Source: Dermabacter hominis NBRC 106157
GTDB lineage: Bacteria; Actinomycetota; Actinomycetes; Actinomycetales; Dermabacteraceae
Reading direction: 5' to 3'
NCBI RefSeq assembly: GCF_001570785.1
Contig: NZ_BCSI01000005.1
Location: 1 to 64,000 of the forward strand
Length of the DNA: 64,000 bases
This document shows positions 45,086 through 53,637 of this stretch, in pieces (the first letter of the stretch is position 1; each line of letters starts with the position of its first letter). A program made the translations under genes and the position numbers. The notes under the pieces are model-generated. The model saw only the letters and a program-made list of their open reading frames with translations. It had not been told where the DNA came from and searched no databases.

Positions 45086-46465
45086 GTGAAGCAGGACATG
45101 GCACGGCCAGGCGGCATCGAGCACAGCGAAGCGTTCACGAGGGCGTGGGCGGATCTGCAATCGCGCGCCCCCGAAAACGAGATCGAGCCGAGCCTCACAC
45201 GTATAGCGCGCCTTCTCGAGCTCATGGGGCATCCCGAGCGCGCATACCGCACCCTCCATATCGCGGGCACGAACGGGAAAACAACGACCGCGCGTATCGC
45301 CGAAGCGCTCCTTATTGAGGCGGGCCTTCGGACGGGAAGGCTCACGAGCCCACATATGCACACCCCCACCGAACGTATTGCGCTCGATGGGCACCCCATC
45401 AGCGAAGAGGGCTTCGTCCAGGCGTACGAAGACGTGCTCCCTTTCGCCGAGATCGTCGACCGAGAATTCGCCGAGACGGGCGTGCGAATCAGCATGTTTG
45501 AATTCCTCACGGCCATGCAGTTCCAAGCATTCGCGAGCGCACCGGTCGACGTCGCGATCGTCGAGGTGGGCCTCGGGGGCCGCTGGGACGCGACGAACGT
45601 GATCGATCCCGACGTCACCGTGATCACCCCGATCGCCTTCGATCACCAGGACTACCTCGGGGAGACGATCGAGGAGATCGCGGGGGAGAAAGCGGGAATC
45701 CTCAAGGAAGGGGCGCTCGCGGTGATCGCCGCGCAGCAGTTCTTCGGCGCGCTTGACGTGCTCAAGAATCGCTGCGCCGAGCTCGGTGTCTCCGCCGCGA
45801 TCGAAGGCGAGCAAATCGGCGTGCTCGACCGCGTGCCCGCGGTTGGCGGGCAGATGATCGCGGTGCAGTCGATCGCCGCGCGCTACGAGGAGGTCTTTGT
45901 TCCGCTTCTGGGCGCCCACCAGGCACACAACGCTCTTCTCGCGATCGCTGCGGCAGAGGCACTCCTCACGGGTGGTGATGCCCCGCTCGACGGCGATCTC
46001 GTCCGCGCGGGCCTCGAGCGCGTGACCTCCCCGGGCCGCGCCGAAGTTGTGCGCCAGGCACCCACGATCCTCGTTGACGCCGCGCATAACCCCGCAGGTG
46101 CCGAAGTGCTCGTTGAAACGGTACGCGAGAGCTTCCGGTTCACGCGCACCGTGGGCATCGTGGGCATCCTCAAGGAGAAAGACGCGAGCGAAATCCTCGC
46201 GATCCTCGAACCACTCTTCGACATCGTCGTGATCACCGAGAGCACTTCGCCGCGTGCGATCCCCACGGATCTGCTGGCGATGGAAGCACGAGATATTTTC
46301 GGAGATGAGGACCGCGTGATCGAATGCGCGAGCCTGCCCGATGCGATCCAAGCAGCGGTGGACGCTGCCGAACAGGGCGGGGATGATTTCTCGGGCATCG
46401 TGGCCACAGGCTCGATCACGCTCGCGGCTGAAGTACGCCAGCTTCTTGGCCGGGTGGGGGAGTGA
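45086..46465 (+). CDS. folC: Dihydrofolate/folylpolyglutamate synthase
   Basis: A 459-residue Mur-ligase-like enzyme that adds glutamate to folate and, in bifunctional forms, to dihydropteroate. The P-loop is HIAGTNGKTTTARIAEALL, the folate-binding stretch is LTSPHMHTPTERIALDG, and the Mg/ATP-site strands are IVEVGLGGRWDATNVI and TPIAFDHQDYLGETIEEIAGEKAGILK. The C-terminal domain has LLGAHQAHNALLAIAA and ILVDAAHNPAGAEVL. The GTG at 45086 has AAAGG just upstream; ATG 45098 is possible. It overlaps the DUF4233 gene and completes the folate route begun by pabC-pabAB. Confidence 0.93.
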   Translation: MKQDMARPGGIEHSEAFTRAWADLQSRAPENEIEPSLTRIARLLELMGHPERAYRTLHIAGTNGKTTTARIAEALLIEAGLRTGRLTSPHMHTPTERIALDGHPISEEGFVQAYEDVLPFAEIVDREFAETGVRISMFEFLTAMQFQAFASAPVDVAIVEVGLGGRWDATNVIDPDVTVITPIAFDHQDYLGETIEEIAGEKAGILKEGALAVIAAQQFFGALDVLKNRCAELGVSAAIEGEQIGVLDRVPAVGGQMIAVQSIAARYEEVFVPLLGAHQAHNALLAIAAAEALLTGGDAPLDGDLVRAGLERVTSPGRAEVVRQAPTILVDAAHNPAGAEVLVETVRESFRFTRTVGIVGILKEKDASEILAILEPLFDIVVITESTSPRAIPTDLLAMEARDIFGDEDRVIECASLPDAIQAAVDAAEQGGDDFSGIVATGSITLAAEVRQLLGRVGE

Positions 46466-46869
46466 GGAACGTGGACATCACCCCCTCCACCCGCAAGTCG
46501 GGCGCGCAGCGCATGCTGTGCGCGACGATTCTTGCCTGCGAAGCCTTCGTGGCGCTTTTCGGTGGTCTTGTCGCTCACGGCCTCGCGCCTGACACACGTC
46601 TCGTGAGTTGGATTCTTGCCCTCGTGCTGCTCGTCGTGTTCATTCTCGCGGCGCGCTTGCTCTCGAAGGGCCAGGCGTGGCCCTACTGGTTCGGCCTCGC
46701 GCTCCAAGCGCCGCTCATCCTTTTTGGACTCTTCGTGCCCGCCATGTACGTCGTTGGCGCATTCTTCGCGGTGCTCTACTGGCTCGGTGTGGTCAAGGGG
46801 CGCCAGCTCGACCGAGAGAAGGACGCGATCGATCGTCGTGTTCTGGGAGATGATGCCGCCGCACGCTAA
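46462..46869 (+). CDS. DUF4233 family membrane protein
   Basis: A 135-residue protein with four hydrophobic helices (ATILACEAFVALFGGLVAHGLA, LVSWILALVLLVVFILAARLL, WPYWFGLALQAPLILFGLFV and AMYVVGAFFAVLYWLGVV), then a basic tail (KGRQLDREKDAIDRR). This pattern and its place between folC and ndk are typical of DUF4233, whose role is unknown. The GTG start overlaps the folC stop. Confidence 0.85.
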   Translation: MRNVDITPSTRKSGAQRMLCATILACEAFVALFGGLVAHGLAPDTRLVSWILALVLLVVFILAARLLSKGQAWPYWFGLALQAPLILFGLFVPAMYVVGAFFAVLYWLGVVKGRQLDREKDAIDRRVLGDDAAAR

Positions 46870-46872
46870 GGT
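46867..46872 (+). promoter_or_regulatory. Leaderless -10 box of ndk
   Basis: TAAGGT overlaps the DUF4233 stop and lies seven bases before the ndk ATG, the leaderless layout. Read-through from folC is also possible. Confidence 0.4.
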
Positions 46873-46879
46873 GAGAGGC

Positions 46880-47308
46880 ATGACACAAGAACGCACGCTC
46901 ATTCTTCTCAAGCCTGATGCTGTGAAGCGTCAGTTGCGTGGCGAAATCATTCGTCGCATCGAGCAAAAGGGCTACGAGATTCTCGCGCTCGACCAGCGCG
47001 CTGCGAGCCTCGAGGAGCTCACAGCGCACTACGCCGAACACGAGGGCAAGCCATTCTTCCCGCCCATGCTCGAGTTCATGAGTTCGGGTCCGCTTGTCGC
47101 GCTGGTTGTCGCGGGGGAGGAATGCATCGCGGGGATGCGTACGCTCATGGGGGCGACAAAACCGACGGAGGCCGCCCCCGGCACGATCCGCGGTGACCTG
47201 GGTCGCGCCTGGGATAAGCCCGTGATTGAGAATCTCATCCACGGTTCGGATTCGCCCGAATCGGCTGCGCGCGAGATCGCTATTTGGTTCCCGGCTCTTT
47301 CGGCGTGA
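46880..47308 (+). CDS. ndk: Nucleoside diphosphate kinase
   Basis: A 142-residue enzyme that passes phosphate from ATP to nucleoside diphosphates through a phospho-histidine. The catalytic H121 is in NLIHGSDSPESA, and other family text is LILLKPDAVKR, GATKPTEAAPGTIRGDLG and WFPAL. The length is normal. The ATG at 46880 begins the fold; the longer frame upstream is a shadow of the DUF4233 gene. It is the last gene of the folC-DUF4233-ndk run common in actinobacteria. Confidence 0.96.
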   Translation: MTQERTLILLKPDAVKRQLRGEIIRRIEQKGYEILALDQRAASLEELTAHYAEHEGKPFFPPMLEFMSSGPLVALVVAGEECIAGMRTLMGATKPTEAAPGTIRGDLGRAWDKPVIENLIHGSDSPESAAREIAIWFPALSA

Positions 47309-47413
47309 CGCGCGCGTGGGGTCGAGGCTCCGTACGGGATTCGCTATCGCGAAGAACACACGTAAAGTCAGGACTCACGGCCTTCGCTCGCGATCTTTCG
47401 AGTAAAGGTGAGG

Positions 47414-47419
47414 TAAAAT
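47414..47419 (+). promoter_or_regulatory. Leaderless -10 box of a small membrane gene
   Basis: TAAAAT lies seven bases before the ATG at 47427, with no ribosome binding site in the spacer. AAAGG further upstream is too distant. Confidence 0.45.
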
Positions 47420-47426
47420 TTCGGGT

Positions 47427-47714
47427 ATGGAATCTGTCATCCTCTTCATGCTTGTGGCCGTCGCACTGGCCGCGGGGCTCATCGCCGTCGTTGTGATGTC
47501 GCAGAAGAAGTCGGGCAATCTTCCCTCGCGTTCGAAGGGCTCGCCGAAGTCAGTGAGCCGTACCCCCTCGGCGTCAATGCGCGCGAGCGTGCCCGTTCAA
47601 GCCTGGCCCCTGCGTGAGCGTGAAGGGCGCAGCGCCGCATCGCGCACGGATCGTGACTCATCAAATACCGATCAAGCTGAAGCAGAGGGCGAGCCGTTGC
47701 GTCTCGCTTCGTGA
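47427..47714 (+). CDS. Small single-span membrane protein
   Basis: A 95-residue protein: one membrane helix at the start (VILFMLVAVALAAGLIAVVVM), then a basic Ser/Arg/Pro-rich tail that turns acidic at the end. I recognise no family. A terminator hairpin follows at 47746. The gene lies between ndk and ftsY, and its tail looks disordered. Confidence 0.55.
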   Translation: MESVILFMLVAVALAAGLIAVVVMSQKKSGNLPSRSKGSPKSVSRTPSASMRASVPVQAWPLREREGRSAASRTDRDSSNTDQAEAEGEPLRLAS

Positions 47715-47745
47715 GGTGCTGCACGCGCATCGTCTCACCACAGCC

Positions 47746-47770
47746 ACGCCCGCGCTTGCGCGGGCGTTTT
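47746..47770 (+). terminator. Terminator before ftsY
   Basis: ACGCCCGCGC at 47746-47755 and GCGCGGGCGT at 47758-47767 form a hairpin followed by TTTCG. A TACACT box just after it (from about 47773) may start the ftsY transcript. Confidence 0.7.
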
Positions 47771-47834
47771 CGTACACTAGCGAGGAAGTCTTTGCCGCGC
47801 GCCCTCACGTGCGTGGCTGGTTAAGGGAGGGCTA

Positions 47835-49304
47835 ATGGACTTAAACGAACTGATATTGACCCTCGTCGCAAGCGGCGGCGGCGTCGCCGTCATCGCGGCG
47901 GGGTTGTGGGCGCTCACGCGGCCGTCGGGAAGTGACACCGACGGCAAAGAGGCGCCGGAGAAAGATGCCAAGGGTGAGCGCAAGGAAGCCGCAAAGCCGG
48001 AGCGTCCCGCCGCCCCCACGTGGGGGGAGTCGCTTTCGGCGCCGGCTAAGAAACCCGCGCGCGAAGCGGAAAGTGAAGAGGAGGAGGGAGCCGACGCCTC
48101 CCAGGCTCCCGTCGACGCCGAAGTGCCGCACGAGGGCGGCGTGCAGGCATCGGACACACCTGAGGCCACCCCTGCCGCACCCGTGGCGCCCGCTGAAACC
48201 GTTGAACCGGTCGAGCCCGTCGCGCCGGTCGAACCCGTTGAAACTGCCGAGCCGGTCGACCCCGTTGAACCCGTCGAGCCCGCCGAGCCGGTTGCTCCGG
48301 CCGAGGAAGTCGAGCAGGCGGACGTCGAAGCCGAGCCGCACACCCCCGTCGAGGCTCCTGAGCCGACCGCCGATCGCATGGTGCGCCTTCGCGAGCGCCT
48401 CCAGCGCTCCGGTTCGATTGGCCGCGGCATCCTCGCACTGCTCACGAGCGGTGAGATCGACATGGACACGTGGGACGAGATCGAGGAAACCCTCCTCATG
48501 GCCGACCTCGGCCCTGATGCGACCGACGAACTGATGGAAGCGCTGCGCGAGCGCGTGCAGGTGCTCGGCACGAAAGATCCCGACGCGATCCGCGAAGTGC
48601 TGCGTGAAGAACTCGTCAAGCTCGTCAACCCCGGCCTCGACCGTCGACTCGCGGCGAGCGCGATCGAGGCGCCCGACGGTTCGATGGTGCCGAGCGTCGT
48701 CATGATGGTCGGCGTCAACGGAACCGGAAAGACGACGACGACCGGTAAGTTCGGTCGCGTCCTCATTGCCGAAGGCCGCACCGTACTCTTTGGGGCTGCC
48801 GATACATTCCGTGCCGCAGCCGCCGAGCAGCTCCAGACGTGGGGCGAACGGGTGGGCGTCACAACCGTGCGCAGCGAACGCGAAAACGCCGATCCGGCCT
48901 CGGTCGCCTTCGACGCTGTTCAGGCCGGCATTGACCAGGGTGTCGATGTCGTCGTGATCGATACGGCCGGTCGCCTCCAGAACAAGAAGGGGCTCATGGA
49001 CGAACTCGGCAAGATTCGCCGCGTCGCCTCGAAGGCTCTCAAGGGGGCCGAGATCCAGGAGGTCATCCTCGTCCTTGACGCGACGACCGGCCAGAACGGC
49101 ATGCAGCAGGCGCGCGTGTTCGCTGAGGCCGTGAACGTCACGGGCATTGCGCTCACGAAGCTCGACGGCACCGCGAAGGGCGGCATTGTCGTCAACGTCC
49201 AGCGCGAGCTCGGTGTGCCCGTGAAGCTCGTGGGTCTCGGTGAAGGCATGGACGACCTCACGCCGTTCGACCCGTACGGGTTCGTGGACGCACTCCTCGA
49301 GTAG
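47835..49304 (+). CDS. ftsY: Signal recognition particle receptor FtsY
   Basis: A 489-residue GTPase that receives SRP-ribosome complexes at the membrane. A membrane anchor (LILTLVASGGGVAVIAAGLWAL) is followed by an acidic, repetitive region. Residues about 115-160 are tandem EPVEPVAPVEPV-type repeats, before the N domain. The G domain has MMVGVNGTGKTTTTGKF (G1), ADTFRAAAAEQL, VIDTAGRLQNK (G3) and TKLDGTAKGG (G4), and the closing GLGEGMDDLTPFDP. It faces Ffh, encoded 138 bases downstream. The Pro/Glu/Val repeat region varies in length between species. Confidence 0.95.
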   Translation: MDLNELILTLVASGGGVAVIAAGLWALTRPSGSDTDGKEAPEKDAKGERKEAAKPERPAAPTWGESLSAPAKKPAREAESEEEEGADASQAPVDAEVPHEGGVQASDTPEATPAAPVAPAETVEPVEPVAPVEPVETAEPVDPVEPVEPAEPVAPAEEVEQADVEAEPHTPVEAPEPTADRMVRLRERLQRSGSIGRGILALLTSGEIDMDTWDEIEETLLMADLGPDATDELMEALRERVQVLGTKDPDAIREVLREELVKLVNPGLDRRLAASAIEAPDGSMVPSVVMMVGVNGTGKTTTTGKFGRVLIAEGRTVLFGAADTFRAAAAEQLQTWGERVGVTTVRSERENADPASVAFDAVQAGIDQGVDVVVIDTAGRLQNKKGLMDELGKIRRVASKALKGAEIQEVILVLDATTGQNGMQQARVFAEAVNVTGIALTKLDGTAKGGIVVNVQRELGVPVKLVGLGEGMDDLTPFDPYGFVDALLE

Positions 49305-49322
49305 TTCCCCTCACCCCTTTCG

Positions 49323-49374
49323 CGCGAGCCGGAGCGCACCGACCCCCGTTACAATGGGTGCGCTCCGGCTCGCG
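49323..49374. terminator. 18-bp inverted repeat between ftsY and ffh
   Basis: CGCGAGCCGGAGCGCACC and GGTGCGCTCCGGCTCGCG are perfect 18-base arms around a 16-base loop. It starts 19 bases after the ftsY stop and has no T-run. The loop contains TACAAT, the best -10 box in the area, suggesting that a promoter for ffh is embedded in the ftsY terminator. Confidence 0.65.
49350..49355 (+). promoter_or_regulatory. -10 candidate of ffh inside hairpin loop
   Basis: TACAAT lies in the loop of the 18-bp inverted repeat. A transcript from here would start near the right arm, so it would carry only one arm and could not form the hairpin. Inference from position. Confidence 0.4.
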
Positions 49375-49442
49375 AGGTGCGCCCCCACGGGTGCGCGCCG
49401 TCACCTCGCTCGCCGCCCCAAGTTTCCCGAGGCTATTTTTTC

Positions 49443-51035
49443 GTGTTTGACAATCTTTCCGATCGTATTAGTAAGACCCTCAAGGGCCTGCGTGGCCAGG
49501 GCCGCCTCACTGAGGCCGATATCGACAAGACCGTGCGCGAGATCCGCCGCGCACTGCTTGACGCGGACGTCGCCGTCCCCGTCGTTCGGCAGTTTGCCGC
49601 GCGCGTGCGCGAGCGTGCCCTAGGCGCCGAGGTGTCGAAGGCCCTCAACCCCGCGCAGCAGGTCGTCAAGATCGTGCACGCCGAACTTGTGGAGGTTCTC
49701 GGCGGTGCGACCGGCGGGCTCCAGTTCGCGAAAAACCCGCCGACCGTCATCATGCTCGCGGGCCTCCAGGGCGCCGGTAAAACGACACTCGCCGGCAAGC
49801 TTGCCAAGTACCTCAAGGACGAGGGTCACACGCCGCTGCTCGTTGCGTCGGACCTCCAGCGCCCCAATGCCGTCAACCAGCTCCAGATCGTCGGTGAGCG
49901 GGCGGGCGTCAAGGTGTTCGCTCCCGAGCCCGGCAATGGCGTGGGGGACCCTGTTGTCGTTGCCCTCGACGGTGTCGCGACGGCGGCGCACGAGCAGTAC
50001 GACGTTGTGATCGTTGATACCGCGGGCCGCCTCGGCATCGACGAAGAAATGATGCAGCAGGCGCGGGATATCCGCGATGCCGTCAACCCCGACAACACCC
50101 TTTTCGTCGTCGACGCGATGATCGGCCAGGATGCCGCGCGCGTTGCCGAAGCGTTCCGCGACGGCGTGGGCTTCACGGGCGTGGTGCTGTCGAAACTCGA
50201 CGGCGATGCACGCGGTGGCGCGGCCCTCTCCATCACGGGCATCACCGACCGCCCGATCCTCTTCGCCTCGACCGGTGAGGCACTCGGTGATTTCGAGCGG
50301 TTCCACCCGGACCGCATGGCGAGCCGCATCCTCGATATGGGCGACGTGCTTACCCTCATCGAGCAGGCCGAAAAGCGCATGGATCGCGAGGAAGCCGAGA
50401 AGGTCGCCTCGAAGCTCGCGCAGGGCGAAGAATTCAACCTCAACGACTTCATGTCGATGCTCCAGCAGATCAAGTCGATGGGCTCGATGAAGAAGATGCT
50501 CGGCATGATGCCGAACATGCGCCAGTACAAGCAGGCGATCGATCAGTTCGACGATTCGATGATCACCCGTATCGAAGCAATGGTGCAGTCCATGACGCCG
50601 TTCGAGCGCGCGAACCCCAAAGAGATCAACGGCACACGCCGAGCACGCATCGCGAAGGGCTCCGGCACGACCGTGACCGAAGTGAATCGTCTGCTCGATC
50701 AGTTCAAGCAGATGCAAAAGATGATGGGCTCGGTAGGTAAGGGCCTGGCTGGCGGCGGCGGTTTCGGGGCGCCGGGCATGGGATTTGGCAAGAAATCCCG
50801 CGGACGCATGCAGTCCCCGAAGAAAAACAAAAAGAAGTCCCGTTCGGGCAACCCTGCGAAGCGCGCAGCCGAAGAAAAGGCGTGGGCGGAGCAGCAGGCC
50901 CAGAAGAAGGGTTCGGCCTTCGGCGGCGCGGGCGCGTTTGGAGGGGCGGGGAATTCCGCCGACGCCAGCGCCGACTTGTCGAACCTCGACATGAATCAGC
51001 TTCCCCCAGAACTTCGCAAGATGCTCGGAAAGTAG
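49443..51035 (+). CDS. ffh: Signal recognition particle protein Ffh
   Basis: A 530-residue GTPase that binds signal peptides and SRP RNA. The N domain begins FDNLSDRISKTLKGLRG, and the G domain has MLAGLQGAGKTTLAGKLA, SDLQRPNAVNQL, VIVDTAGRLGID and LSKLDGDARGGAAL. The Met-rich M domain has FNLNDFMSMLQQIKSMGSMKKMLGMMPNMRQ and the RNA-binding GSGTTVTEVNRLLDQFKQMQKMM. The tail is extended, Gly/Lys/Ala-rich, longer than in E. coli. The GTG at 49443 begins the protein; GAGG lies upstream and the leader has a TTTTTT run. The upstream frame extension is a shadow. Confidence 0.95.
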   Translation: MFDNLSDRISKTLKGLRGQGRLTEADIDKTVREIRRALLDADVAVPVVRQFAARVRERALGAEVSKALNPAQQVVKIVHAELVEVLGGATGGLQFAKNPPTVIMLAGLQGAGKTTLAGKLAKYLKDEGHTPLLVASDLQRPNAVNQLQIVGERAGVKVFAPEPGNGVGDPVVVALDGVATAAHEQYDVVIVDTAGRLGIDEEMMQQARDIRDAVNPDNTLFVVDAMIGQDAARVAEAFRDGVGFTGVVLSKLDGDARGGAALSITGITDRPILFASTGEALGDFERFHPDRMASRILDMGDVLTLIEQAEKRMDREEAEKVASKLAQGEEFNLNDFMSMLQQIKSMGSMKKMLGMMPNMRQYKQAIDQFDDSMITRIEAMVQSMTPFERANPKEINGTRRARIAKGSGTTVTEVNRLLDQFKQMQKMMGSVGKGLAGGGGFGAPGMGFGKKSRGRMQSPKKNKKKSRSGNPAKRAAEEKAWAEQQAQKKGSAFGGAGAFGGAGNSADASADLSNLDMNQLPPELRKMLGK

Positions 51036-51038
51036 CCG

Positions 51039-51674
51039 ATGTCCACCGTCACGACCGGTAGCCTTCCCGCTCTCACCTCGGGACTTCGATTCCCCACGTC
51101 GAGGCGTGGCGCGCGCTACTGCATCGATAACGTCGATCGTTTCCTCGACACCCTAGATGAGGAACTCGTGCTCACCGAGGGAGACGTCGAGCGCTCGTTC
51201 GCTCTCGCCGAGCGTATTGAGGCGCAGTCGTTCCCGCGCGTCGGGCTTATGCGCGAGGGCTACCAGGCAGCCGTCGTGGACGAAGCCCTCGAAGCGGTCG
51301 TGCGCGAACTGCGGGCCGATCCGCTCAGCGAGCACAATGCCCTCGTGATTTGCGTGGATGACTTTCTCGCGGCGCATCAGCCACTGACGTGGGCCGACGC
51401 GCAGGCCGGCGCCGTTGGTGGAGCCGTGAGGCTGTACGAACGCTCGAGCGTAGAAAAGGCCTTCGCTGACTTTCGCGCTATCGCCACGGCCGGCGATACG
51501 CACGAGACGCATCGCAAGCTCAGGCAGTTCCGCAAAGAGCTCAGGCTCGCGCGACTCGGCGATTGGGAGAGCGGGGCGGGTGCCGACGGCGAGGGGTATC
51601 CCGCGTTCGCCGTCGATCGGTTCTTTGCGCTCAGTATTTCCGACCATTGCTCGGCGCCTCTGTCTGGCGAGTAA
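51039..51674 (+). CDS. Hypothetical protein with DivIVA-like motifs
   Basis: A 211-residue protein four bases after ffh, so probably in its transcript. Two stretches look like the DivIVA-domain motif: LRFPTSRRGARYCIDNVDRFLDTLDEEL near residue 16, and FPRVGLMREGYQAAVVDEALEAVVREL near 65. The rest is helical with no signal peptide, and it ends in a short Gly/Asp-rich part. A link to cell-pole or wall proteins is only suggested by this motif. The real-gene call rests on codon use and placement. Confidence 0.65.
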   Translation: MSTVTTGSLPALTSGLRFPTSRRGARYCIDNVDRFLDTLDEELVLTEGDVERSFALAERIEAQSFPRVGLMREGYQAAVVDEALEAVVRELRADPLSEHNALVICVDDFLAAHQPLTWADAQAGAVGGAVRLYERSSVEKAFADFRAIATAGDTHETHRKLRQFRKELRLARLGDWESGAGADGEGYPAFAVDRFFALSISDHCSAPLSGE

Positions 51675-51895
51675 CGGCGGAGGCGCAGCGGCCGTCGGAT
51701 CCTCAACTGTGCCCGGTGGCACACGCTACGGCCTTTCGCTGAGGGGCCGGTTTCGGGCATAATTGACCCTTGTATGTGCCCGCTCCGGAGCCCTCTACCC
51801 GGCCGGGCACGTCCAGCCGAGGAAAGCGCAGCTTATGTTGACCCCACGGGCGGCGCGATTCTCACCCATTCTTACGCAGAAGGAGAGACAGCCTC

Positions 51896-52396
51896 GTGGC
51901 CGTCAAGATTCGTCTAAAGCGCATGGGCAAGGTCCATGCACCGGTTTACCGCATCGTTGTTGTTGACTCGCGCAAGAAGCGCGATGGCGCCGTGATCGAA
52001 GAGATCGGCAAGTACAACCCGAACGAGCAGCCCTCGTTCATGGAAGTTGACTCGGAGCGCGCGCAGTACTGGCTCGGCGTGGGTGCCCAGCCCAGCGACC
52101 AGGTCGCCGCGATCCTCAAGGTCACCGGTGAGTGGGCAAAGTTCAAGGGTGAAGAGGGCACAGAAGGCACCCTCAAGCCCAAGGAGGCAAAGGTGAGCGC
52201 CGAAGAGCGCATCGCCGCCGCTGACAAGGCCGCCGCTGAAAAGCGCGAAGAGGTCAAGGCCGCCAAGGAAAAGGCTGAGGCCGAAGCCGCCGCTGAGAAG
52301 GAAGCCGCTGAGGCTGCCGAGAACGCCGAGTCCTCCGAGGAGTCGGCTGAGGGTGCCGAGGCCGAGACTTCCGAAGAGACCACCGAAGAGGCCTGA
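51896..52396 (+). CDS. rpsP: 30S ribosomal protein S16
   Basis: A 166-residue ribosomal protein. The first 85 residues are classical S16: [31 protein letters not shown], then IGKYNPN and [17 protein letters not shown]. About 80 extra C-terminal residues are a Glu/Ala/Lys tail (helical, then acidic), longer than in most phyla. The GTG start has AAGGAGA upstream. It heads a run with khpA, a lipoprotein, rimM and trmD. CATAAT near 51759 is a possible -10 box. Confidence 0.95.
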   Translation: MAVKIRLKRMGKVHAPVYRIVVVDSRKKRDGAVIEEIGKYNPNEQPSFMEVDSERAQYWLGVGAQPSDQVAAILKVTGEWAKFKGEEGTEGTLKPKEAKVSAEERIAAADKAAAEKREEVKAAKEKAEAEAAAEKEAAEAAENAESSEESAEGAEAETSEETTEEA

Positions 52397-52398
52397 GC

Positions 52399-52641
52399 AT
52401 GAGTGCCCGCGCCGAAGCTCTCGCGCACCTCGTGTGCGGGATCGTCGACAACCCCGATGACGTGCGCGTCAAGGAAAAGTCGACCCGCCGGGGGCCGCTG
52501 CTCGAAGTGCGCGTTCACCCCGATGATCTCGGGCGCGTGATCGGGCGTTCGGGTCGCACGGCCCGGGCGCTGCGCACCGTGACCACGGCACTGTCCAACG
52601 ACGACATTCGCGTGGACATCGTGGACACCGACAAGCGCTAA
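52399..52641 (+). CDS. khpA: KH-domain RNA-binding protein KhpA
   Basis: An 80-residue RNA-binding protein with one KH domain. The GxxG loop is VIGRSGRTARALRTVTTAL, and the start ALAHLVCGIVDNPDDV and the middle RRGPLLEVRVHPDDLGRVI are typical. It follows rpsP by two bases, the conserved rpsP-KH-rimM-trmD layout. It may bind ribosomal or small RNAs. Confidence 0.9.
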   Translation: MSARAEALAHLVCGIVDNPDDVRVKEKSTRRGPLLEVRVHPDDLGRVIGRSGRTARALRTVTTALSNDDIRVDIVDTDKR

Positions 52642-52659
52642 CGGTGACAACGCACCTTG

Positions 52660-52703
52660 AGGCGGCAGCAACGCTACAGTGTGGCGCGGCTGCCGCCTTT
52701 CCT
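52660..52703 (+). terminator. Hairpin after khpA
   Basis: AGGCGGCAGC at 52660-52669 pairs with GCTGCCGCCT at 52689-52698, followed by TTCCTTA. Its loop contains TACAGT (52675-52680), a possible -10 box for the lipoprotein gene, the same design as at 49323-49374. Confidence 0.65.
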
Positions 52704-52728
52704 TATGAGACCCGTGAGTGAGGATTCC

Positions 52729-53637
52729 ATGAAGCTCTCCCGCATTCTTCGCCCGCTCGCTGCCTTCGGCGCAGCGGGACTTCTGGCGCTCGGCGCTGCC
52801 GGGTGCGACGCAATCGGCTCGACAGGCGGTGAGCCCTCGGGTGGTGGCACCGTGGAGGTCACGACGATAAAGAAGAAGCCCCAGGTCGATCCCGCGACCG
52901 AGTACGCGTGCACGCAGTTCTTTGGCGACCCAGATTACGTCTCGCCCGAGTACTTCCAGGCGATTGCCATGGGGGCGAGTGCCCTTGAGATCGGCGGTAC
53001 GAACGAGTACATGTTCCAGACTGCCGCCGAGGATGTGCGTGGGACGTTTGCTGAATCCACCGAGGATGCTAAGGGTGCGGCCGGCAAGGTCGCCGACTGG
53101 ATCGAAACTGAATCCGCGAAGGGGAAGGACGCCGATACCGAAGCCTTCAAGGGAGCGCTCGAGGGTCTCGCATCGGCGTGCGCGCCGATGTCGGTGCACG
53201 CGACGTGGGCGAGCGGTGGCGGTGAGAAGGGCAAGAAACCCGCAAAACTCGTGTGTGCTGAGCTTGCGACAAAGCCGCAGCTGTTCACCGAATACCGCAA
53301 CGGCAACGTTTTCACCTCGAACTCCTTTAAAGCCGTTGGTTTTCGCGGCAAGTATGTTCCGAAGTCCGATCGTGCAAAGGTACAGAACCTCAGCGACATT
53401 CTCCAGGACGAGATCGATAACGTCGATGACGAGGGTGTGAAGAAGGCCCTCATCGAGGTCCAAAAACCGTTCCAAAAAGTTCTTGACGGAGATCCGAACT
53501 CCTCCGGCTCGCGTTCGACTCTCGATGGTTTCGGCGCGGCGTGCGAGGCAGCGGGATACGAAGGCGCCGTTGACCTCCCGAGCGAGGACCCGGGCGAGAG
53601 CGGCGAGGGCGGCGGAGGTGAGCTCGCCGGTGAGTGA
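52729..53637 (+). CDS. Lipoprotein of unknown function
   Basis: A 302-residue exported lipoprotein. The signal peptide MKLSRILRPLAAFGAAGLLA ends in the lipobox LGAAGC (C25). The mature part starts Ser/Gly-rich (GSTGGEPSGGG), then has a folded region with two or three spaced Cys (YACTQFF, ASACAPM and KLVCAEL, later GAACEAAG) and acidic Asp/Glu stretches, with a Gly/Glu tail. GAGGA precedes the ATG at 52729. It is embedded between khpA and rimM, which is unusual for a lipoprotein. I recognise no family. Confidence 0.75.
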   Translation: MKLSRILRPLAAFGAAGLLALGAAGCDAIGSTGGEPSGGGTVEVTTIKKKPQVDPATEYACTQFFGDPDYVSPEYFQAIAMGASALEIGGTNEYMFQTAAEDVRGTFAESTEDAKGAAGKVADWIETESAKGKDADTEAFKGALEGLASACAPMSVHATWASGGGEKGKKPAKLVCAELATKPQLFTEYRNGNVFTSNSFKAVGFRGKYVPKSDRAKVQNLSDILQDEIDNVDDEGVKKALIEVQKPFQKVLDGDPNSSGSRSTLDGFGAACEAAGYEGAVDLPSEDPGESGEGGGGELAGE

